From NCBI GenBank assembly GCA_022376515.1, contig WTXI01000024.1, forward strand, positions 248,001 to 312,000: DNA of 64,000 nt, read 5' to 3'. This DNA comes from Lactifluus volemus (lineage: Eukaryota > Basidiomycota > Agaricomycetes > Russulales > Russulaceae). This document shows positions 57,164 to 64,000 of the stretch, one piece after another. Each line of letters begins with the position of its first letter. The first letter of the stretch is position 1. The notes beneath the pieces were generated by a model. That model worked only from the letters and a program-made list of their open reading frames with translations, made no database searches and was not told the DNA's origin. The position numbers and the translations under genes are program-made.

Positions 57164-59932
57164 TTATCCTAGGGTCATCCCGGCTTCGCCTTCCTGCATG
57201 TCCCCAAATGCCGCCCTCGTGGATGACTCGCCTTCCTTTTCCTTTTCCTTATCCCGCGCCGCCCTAATCTGTACCTCGCGAGCCGCGTGCGCACGCATCT
57301 TCCCAACCCACTCCTCGCTCGGGCCGGCGTTCTCGAACCGCGGTAGCGGGCCACTCTCGGCACTCGCTTCGAGCGCGAGGTTAAGCAGTTCGAGCACGTG
57401 CGCGTTGATTGGGTTGATTGACAGGGCCTGTAAATCAAACGCCCGATGCGCCGGCTGAATCAGCGCCGGCACCCGTCATAGCCCAAAAGGGGATAATAGG
57501 CAGGCGCCGAAGAAAAGTCGGGGAAGAGTTGGGGCGTACTGTACCTACCTCGTGATATTTGACAATGGCATCGTCTAATCGGTCCATCAGGTGATACACA
57601 AGACCTAAGAAGCCGAGGGCGGGTGCACTGCGAGAGTCGATCTCCAATACCTTGACGTACGCATCCCGTGCCTCGGCGAGCCGGCCAAGCTTCCGTAGAC
57701 TCGTGCCAAGATTGAGCCATGTCGTCGCCCAGGAGGCTTGCGAGGTCTGCGTGACCTGCGCAATCTCAAGCGCGGAACGAAACTTATCTGCCGCGTCAGC
57801 ATACCTGCGTACGTCCTTCCGGTCAGACTCAACCAAGCGAGATGGTGAGCAGGAAGCACCATCCGTGGTTGAATGCCAACACGCCACACTCATTGATCAA
57901 CAGCGGGTCACCATCGCACATGGCGTTGGCCGCCTTGAGAGATTCGTCAGCTTGTGCATAATTTGAGAGTACAATGTGTTCCATCCCGATGAACATCAAT
58001 GGCAGATGGGAGCTGAGGCCATTCTCGAATCAGTTGGAGATTAAAATAAAAGAAACACTCACCCAGTGAACATGCGCGCACACGTTGAATACGCTGTCAC
58101 TGCATGATCATGCTCGCCTTCAAACGCAAATGTATGCGCAAAGGCAATCCATGCTGGCCCAAATCGCGGATCCATTAGAGAAGTCTTACTGCCGAAGAAT
58201 TAGTCCTGGCATTGGCGCCGAGAAGCAGAGCCCACCTGAAATAGGTGCGAGCGTCGGACCACTTCTTCTGCGTCAGGTACCATACTCCAACCGCATACCA
58301 GCTCGTCGCGGATTCTGGTTCGCGGTCAACAAGCTCATGCGCGAGTATGAAGAGCTTCGAGTGTAAATGGGGTAGATGGTGCATACAGGCAATATGTAAA
58401 GGCATTGTGGCTGTGTGCACCGCTACCAAGCCTAATATTCTGCAGCAACATAAGAGCACTATTGCCCACAGCGCAACAGAAGAGCTCGTACCGCGAAGTG
58501 ATGGCGTAACAGTCCGACCAACGAAACTGCGCATACAAAGCATCGGCAAAGGAATACAACACATCAGGGTTGTCGGACAGGCCAAACTCTTCCACTAATC
58601 GCCTCCGCGTAAGTGCGTGCTCCTCCGCATGCTTGTACTTTCGTAGTCGCGACGTGTAGATGAGACACACAAACTCGGCATCTTCTGGCGTCTGTTCCTT
58701 ATATGCAAGTGATTGCACAAACTCCCATTCTGTAAGAAATTGGGGTAACCGTGCATACTTGAAGAGCGGAGGTGGCGTACCTTCATTGAGTGTCATCATC
58801 TCGCCGCCTACGAGCTGCTCGAACGCGTCATAACACTTGACATCTAGTGCGAGAGCCTCCATAAAACAGGCTTTCGCTTGGTCCCCGCGGTTGAGCTTTA
58901 ACATCAAAAGACCACGCAGGTTGCACATCGAAGCTTCGACCTGGCATTTTACATGAACGCCGTCAACGGTGTATAACCAAGGGCTCTTCGTTACCTTGAT
59001 CCCACCGTCAGTATTGGGCACCGCGGGCCCACTACGTCCTAATAATCGGTCAGTGCGTAGAGATTGAATTGGGGGGGAAAACATAGACGTACCAGAATAA
59101 CGAAACGGATTGGCTTCGCCGAGCATCTCAGTCGCTTCGGCCCACTTTCCCTGCCTGACGAGACATTGGGCAGCGAGATAGCGGCAGACGACACTCATGT
59201 CTACGAGACGCGACACACCCTCCTGCTGTTCTGCCGCGACATCAACCATGGCAGCAGGGCCGACGGGGAGACGAGGCGGAAAGTCGGGTTCGCGCGCCTT
59301 GCCCTTCAGGTCAAAGGGGACGACTGGAGGTTTTGTGGAGAAAGGGCGCGTGAGAAGGCGCTCTGCACGCGAGTAACGATGTGTCATAAAGTACGTTTGG
59401 GCGAGCCAAAAGGCGTCGTTCGGATCGTCTATGTATGCGTGAAAGGAAGGTGATAAGTCGGATGGGAGAGAAACCGGGGACGTACTAGTCCAAGAAAGAA
59501 CCTTGTCCCCCAAAACGCGGCAGTGTCATATAGATGTTGCATGAGGGCATCATGGCGCCAAAGTCGCATGCGGTCAACCATGCCCCACTCAATGTCCTCG
59601 TCGGGTTCATCGCCCGAATCCTGGAAGACATCCGTGTTGTCGATAGCTAGTGGGTGTCTGCCAGTACTTCCTTTTGTGCGGCGCTGTGCGCGAGGAGATG
59701 ACCGTAGGGGAGAGGACGGTAGAACTGAACGATTTGGGTCGAGAGCGAGGGGATGTGGGTGTAAGGGGTTACCACCGACGAAAGAGTTGACCAAAGATTG
59801 TGGACCGAAAGAAAACGAGGAATTGATGGATGCGCGTGGATGGTGGTAGGTAGGTCCCGAGGGGGAGGGAATGTAAGGCAGTTGGGGAATGTTCGCGTTG
59901 AACGGGGAACCAGGTGGTGGTGTGGAAGTCAT
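57164..59932 (-). CDS. Anaphase-promoting complex subunit Cdc16/Cut9/APC6
   Basis: Several exons. ATG 59932 (MTSTPPPGSPF); an upstream in-frame codon is TTG, so this ATG is preferred. The N-terminal 110 residues are Pro/Ser-rich and disordered. From about residue 120 a long TPR array begins: MRLWRHDALMQHLYDTAAFW, DAFWLAQTYFMTHRYSRAER, VCRYLAAQCLVRQGKWAEAT, EASMCNLRGLLMLKLNRGDQ, PDVLYSFADALYAQFRWSDC, SATSWYAVGVWYLTQKKWSD, ATTWLNLGTSLRKLGRLAEA and APALGFLGLVYHLMDRLDDA. The tail is charged (RDKEKEKEGESS) and stops at 57164. Cdc16 is a scaffold TPR subunit of the APC/C ubiquitin ligase that drives anaphase and mitotic exit in the nucleus. The order and number of TPRs fit. Inner exon borders at 57440-57560, 57890-58100 and 58330-58450 are approximate. 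Confidence 0.92.
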
Positions 59933-60599
59933 GGTTTGCAAGTCGCGCTCTGACTGAACTGACAGTAAGTGCTTGAGACGCGTCGTCGCGTGGCAGTCAC
60001 GAGCCTATGATCATGTTACATATCGATCTTCATCATTTCCCACGTAACTTGTGTGTAAAAATAGAGGTGGCACGTTAACAATACCTGGTAGCTAATTTTA
60101 AGGACCGTATGTACCAAATAGACTTTAGTGAAATGGGGACGTGCGCTTCTTGGAGGAAGGTGTTATCGCCGACCTCTCAAAATTCCCTAGACGAGGGGTA
60201 GATTCACCTGAGGTCGTATCACCACCCGCAGACTGACCAAAAAAAAGTCTGCAGCGGAAATGGCTTGCAATAGCGAGTCGGCCGTGCTAGTCGACATGAC
60301 CTCGGTTGCGTGTATGCGACATGTACAACCCAGACATTTGGCAGAGAGCATCAGCACCCGATGGGTTTACAGGAACCATCCTATAATAGTAGGGGTTACA
60401 TACATAGATAAATGCGTGAACGCCACAGGACCGTTAGTTGGAGGCAGCAGAGAGAGCCACCGAACGTACCGTCCCTGTGGGCCAGTGAGCCCAACTTGGG
60501 CCAAACAGAACTTGGTAAGCGAGGCAAACGACCCAGTCACGGTCCGTTTCGCGCTACGTGGCTTTGTCCAACCGTTCCAAGCTTTTCATCTATCTAATC
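59933..60599. promoter_or_regulatory. Divergent promoter region, CDC16 / ATG44-like
   Basis: 667 bp between two outward-facing start codons. No TATA box is obvious on either side. A long open frame starting at 60260 runs through it and into the Atg44-like gene but has no family features upstream of 60600. Confidence 0.45.
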
Positions 60600-60892
60600 A
60601 TGGTACTTGGAAAGCTTGCCCATTATGCCTTCGATGCAATCCTTTTGTCTACCGTCGTAGCTGGCGTCAAGCGTTCTACCGGTTTTGCGTGCGTGTCATA
60701 TCTTTTTCTGTTGGCCTGCCGAGCTCTCTCTCACCTCCATCTTTTCCGTGTAGTCCCGACACAGAGACCATCTCCAATCCTACCATCCGGTCACTGACCG
60801 AACAATATCTAGGCTTTGGGGAAATGGTTTTCAACACACTACAAGGGACAGTCGTTAGCAGTCCATATTTCAAGCGCAGTGAACGGCCCTAA
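60600..60892 (+). CDS. Mitofissin (Atg44, DUF1748 family)
   Basis: Two exons: 60600-60688 and 60754-60892, with intron 60689-60753 (GTGCGT...GTGTAG). The product has 75 residues: MVLGKLAHYAFDAILLSTVV, AGVKRSTGFAPDTE, TISNPTIRSLTEQYLGFGE, ending RSERP and TAA. The length, the hydrophobic N-terminal helix and the LGKLAHYAFDA..., STGFAP and SNPTIR...YL..GE blocks are those of the DUF1748 family, identified as mitofissin (Atg44). This mitochondrial intermembrane-space protein acts on lipid membranes to divide mitochondria for mitophagy. Reading straight through the intron would give a longer open frame (60260-60892) but loses the family sequence. The gene looks intact. Confidence 0.9.
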
Positions 60893-61083
60893 GGGGTTTT
60901 AGATGCACGACGGGGGAGGTGTACACCGGGCTATTTACCAGCTTTCTGAATTGTGTGTATTTATGAAGACTACCAGCTACGCTAGTCTGGTAGTAGTGAG
61001 TAATTTCTGTGCATGTGGATTCATTCCGTTTGTTCTCGTCCCGCCGGCTCTCTCATTTCCGAAGTTTACATCCGGCGGCCACT

Positions 61084-62656
61084 ATGAATGTCACTCCACC
61101 ACTGTTATCCACCATCACTCCGCCTCTCCCTGAGACCCTCATCGCAAATCTCTCCGTACTCAACATCCACACGGTCCCTGACCTTATCTTCATCCCACCC
61201 TCCGAGCTTTTAAGGAGGCTTCCCAAAGGTAGTATCACCTTTACAGAGCTCACTCGCCACATCGCGCATGTCACGCAGGCCTTTGCGGGTCCAGTTATTA
61301 CGGGCGATAAGTTGATCGAAGAACTAGACGCACTTGCACAGTTTGAATCTGTCAGTAGCGGCTTGCCGGCTCTCGACGGGTTGGTGGGCGGTACATTCGG
61401 TGGTGCATCAGGTGGTCGCGTCATTGAGATTTGCGGACCTAGAGCCAGTGGGAAGACAGTACGTAAACTGGTTTCTCCCCCGCCTCCTCTTCGTTTCATC
61501 AACGACGACGGCGACGACAAGAAATTTTAACGTTTTATTATGAATCCAGGTACTTGCGCTACACATCATCCTGTATCACCTAGACGCGCATCAGTCCGAT
61601 GCCGCGCTCTGGCTTGACACCACGGGTGACCTCACACCTGCGCGCCTTGCCACGCTCACATCCCATTCGCGTAATGGACCAGTCCGTCTCTCCACGCCCA
61701 CCCTCTCCCCCCCTGAGCCTCAAAAAGCTGACCGACGCGTGACATCTAGACAACGCGTAAAGAATCCCTGACGCGATTGAACATCGCAACGGCATTCGAT
61801 ACTGCAACAGCAACACGCACCATCGAAGCCCTCGATACCACAAGTAGCAATAACAAACCCCCACTACCGCGATTTCGTATCGTGGTGGTGGACACGGTGA
61901 CGGTGCTGCTGGGGCCTCAGCTGAGCGGCCTATCTTCACAAGGTAAAAAATGTACTCACTCTCCCCCCCCCCCCCCCACCTTCCCTTCAGGTAGTTTTGC
62001 GCGCAAAAGGGTGTTCAGGCGGTCAACTGACAAAAAGATATCACGGCGATTTTGAACTATATAGGACATGCAGAAATGACGATGTTCATGCGCCTCCTCC
62101 GCGAGGGAGCCCAAAAGCACGGATTGTGCATCCTCGTACGTCTTTCTCTGTCTCTCTTACGCTTCTCCTTCCTTTCCATATCTCCCCCCCCCCCCCCCCC
62201 CCCCAAATGCCGCCAATCCTGCTGACGAAGCGAGCATTCTCGCTCAATATATAGGTTCTGAACGACGCTACAGCAGTTAGACGTCCAGCGCTCGGAGCGT
62301 CTTTTACCTTTATGACCGACGCGACGCTCTGGCTTGCTCACGTACCGGGGCCAGACCGCGAGCTGCGGACAGTGGAGGTACTCCGCTCGCGCATATCGGT
62401 AACGACACCTTTTCTTCCTTTTCTCTTCTTGTGCACATCTTGCTGACGGTGTTTGTGTGTGTGTGTGTCGCTGCCAAGGCCATGGGATCGCGTTGCGCGT
62501 TTCGGATACGGAACGGAAGGGCGCTGGAAGCTTAGTTAACATCACATGCTTTTGCTGATCCTTTAGTTCATCACCGACGTTCTTGGTGGCGAGCGGTCCA
62601 CAGTCCGTGCGCTACGCGTCGCCTATGGAGAGTTGACTCCAGGTGCCATTTTGTGA
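61084..62656 (+). CDS. RAD51 paralogue, RAD51D-like
   Basis: About five or six exons. ATG 61084 (MNVTPPLLSTITPPLPETLI). The N-terminal helical part (NIHTVPDLIFIPPSELLRRL) is followed by VSSGLPALDGLVGGTFGG and Walker A GPRASGKT near residue 120. Then come LALHIILYHLDAH, LWLDTTGDLTPARLATLTS, SLTRLNIATAFDTATATRTI and Walker B FRIVVVDTV. Next are HAEMTMFMRLLREGA-like residues, CILVLNDATAVRRPALGASF and WLAHVP. The end is GERSTVRALRVAYGELTPGA and TGA 62654-62656. The arrangement and the VVVDTVTVLLGPQLSGLS-type segment fit RAD51D, a mediator that helps RAD51 filaments form in recombination repair. Two introns contain long C runs (15 and 21 C) close to the acceptor. The donor of the intron near 61680 is not certain. 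Confidence 0.85.
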
Positions 62657-62896
62657 TCATGTGAGTGAAGGAGGTGTATTCGTAGCAGCCATGATTTTGC
62701 CCAACGTTTTCTACATGTTTTGATAACTGATGTTCCCTACACGTAATACATAATCGTTAAGAATACATGAAAACGAGTACAGTACATCAGAGTCTAATGT
62801 TTCAAACCAGGCTTAGCATTCCCACGCAGTAGAAAAAAGGATTATCAAGGACGGTGATGTCTAGTCGTAACAATAGACGACCCGACGAGATCCGTA

Positions 62897-64000
62897 CTAT
62901 CTCTTCCGTTTCTTCGTGCGTTCTGGCCCGGAGTTATCAATACCACCAGCCACCCCCTTCGAAATACAATCGGAGCAGTACCACACCTCCGGGAGAGGCG
63001 GTTTAAGGTTGACGCATGGGAGATGGAACTAATCGTGCACTGTCAGTAGCTCAAAAGGATGAACAGGTATCAATAAACTTGCCCATTGATATGCACACTC
63101 CGAGTTGTCACATGCAACCATCTGGTGATAATAAGTTAGTAATACAGGATAACATGACGACGTGTGGCACACACCTCTCCGTAGGACATCTTCTGGCAGA
63201 AACAGTAGAGCGTCTTGTCCTCGTTGTCTTCGTCCTCGTCTCCGTTTCCTTCTTCTACATCATCCTCACCCTCCGCGTCTTCATCCGGTCCAGGGGGTTC
63301 CGGTTCCGGTTGTGGTTGACGCCCACGCGCAGGTGAAGCGCGATGTAACTGTTGCTGTGCAAGTCGCGTACGCTGCGGAAGGACGGGGACGCTGGTCGGG
63401 GCAGGACTTGGTAGCTTGATGGATGTAGAAGAAACGGTCGCCGCGACCTTTCTCTCTATGTAAAGCATGAGTGTCAACTTCCAGAGTAGAAAAGAGTTGA
63501 AACGCCTACTCTTCAGTGCAGGAGCCTGCGCTACAGATATGGCTGCCGGCGTGGGAGTGGTAACTGGGGAGGCATCGGCAATAGCGAGGCGGAGGCTTTC
63601 GTTGATCTCTTGCACAGGATGGCGACTCGTCGAGACAAAGGCGGGCTGGCCGGGGTCCTCGCCTTGCAAGATGAGCACCCTACGCAAGTCGTAGTCGAGG
63701 CGGGTCCGTGCACGTTGAATAAGAACGCCGAGTCGCTCTGCAAGTTTAATCTTCTCTTGCGCAAGCTTGTCTACTTCTGCATAGCTCTGGTCCATTTTTG
63801 GCACGGACATTTCATCCTTCAAGCTCAAAGGCGCGCCGTTACTGCGCACAGCATGCCGGATATACCTAGAAGTCACTTTCGCAATCTCTTGCAGGAGCTC
63901 TAAAGTTTACAGTGAGTACAACGTTAAGGGAAAGAAATTGGCCACGCATGCTTGCCTTGAGATTTAGTCTCCTTATGCTTGATCTCGACAAGGAGGTGTT
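62897..64000 (-). CDS. ING-family PHD-finger protein (partial, 5' end outside window)
   Basis: The gene runs off the right edge. The first visible codons give HLLVEIKHKETKSQ, then after an intron ELLQEIAKVTSRYIRHAVRS, SYAEVDKLAQEKIKLAERLG, VLIQRARTRLDYDLRRVLIL, a Pro/Ser linker and an acidic stretch (EDAEGEDDVEEGNGDEDEDN). The PHD finger follows: YCFCQKMSYGEV, ACDNSECAYQW, FHLPCVNLKPPLPEVWYCSD, C. It ends ERTKKRKR and TAG 62897. The Cys4-His-Cys3 set is complete across two introns. ING proteins read H3K4me3 and anchor histone acetyltransferase or deacetylase complexes in chromatin. Which subfamily (Yng1, Yng2, Pho23) is unclear without the N-terminus. The first visible intron seems to use a GC donor. 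It is convergent with the RAD51D-like gene, about 240 bp apart. Confidence 0.9.

Noticed and set aside
60260..60892. 210-codon plus-strand open frame
   Set aside because: Only its last part matters, and the family sequence (mitofissin) appears when a GTGCGT...GTGTAG intron is removed. The upstream part has no features.

Overview
The window is nuclear DNA of a filamentous basidiomycete, most likely an Agaricomycete. Genes are split by many short (about 45-80 nt) GT-AG introns. The recognisable proteins are eukaryotic and fungal (eIF1A, APC subunit Cdc16, Pol delta subunit Cdc27/POLD3, vacuolar TRP channel Yvc1, mitofissin Atg44). A GATA factor has the fungal type of finger, and the transposons are the Ty3-like and LINE types common in this class. 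I cannot place it below class from sequence alone.

Left arm (1-26.3 kb): a gene-poor start is followed by a small membrane protein, a GATA factor, broken pieces of a DEAD-box helicase (Dbp9) and an NAD(P)H-hydrate epimerase, and acireductone dioxygenase. Then come POLD3/Cdc27, Yvc1, a lipid-anchored STK32/YANK-type kinase, a macro-domain protein, an F-box/ankyrin-like protein, eIF1A, a gene I do not recognise, and a nucleolar RRM protein (NIFK/Nop15-like). Yvc1 and the kinase are divergent, as are the unknown gene and the RRM gene (start codons about 70 bp apart).

Centre (26.5-54.8 kb): this part is built from one gene family, PHO84-type MFS phosphate transporters, all on the minus strand. 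Four copies are dead (called A, C, B, D from left to right) and two look intact (E, F). A-C and B-D are two copies of one roughly 5 kb unit, and A and B share lesions, so already damaged genes were duplicated. Three retroelements entered these dead copies: a 5'-truncated LINE (an empty site survives in the sister unit), a 291 bp solo LTR with a 5 bp target duplication, and a complete 7.17 kb Ty3-like element with apparently identical 465 bp LTRs and a TTGC target duplication.

Right arm (54.8-64 kb): compact conserved genes return. They are a LYR-motif protein (ETFRF1/LYRM5-like), Cdc16/APC6, Atg44/mitofissin, RAD51D-like recombinase and an ING-family PHD protein that runs off the window end. 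Several genes (acireductone dioxygenase, the F-box/ankyrin gene, the gag-pol junction) show single-base frame breaks. These may be real lesions or base-calling errors and should be checked against reads.

All exon structures were worked out by hand from splice signals and family conservation. Outer coordinates are firmer than inner exon borders.
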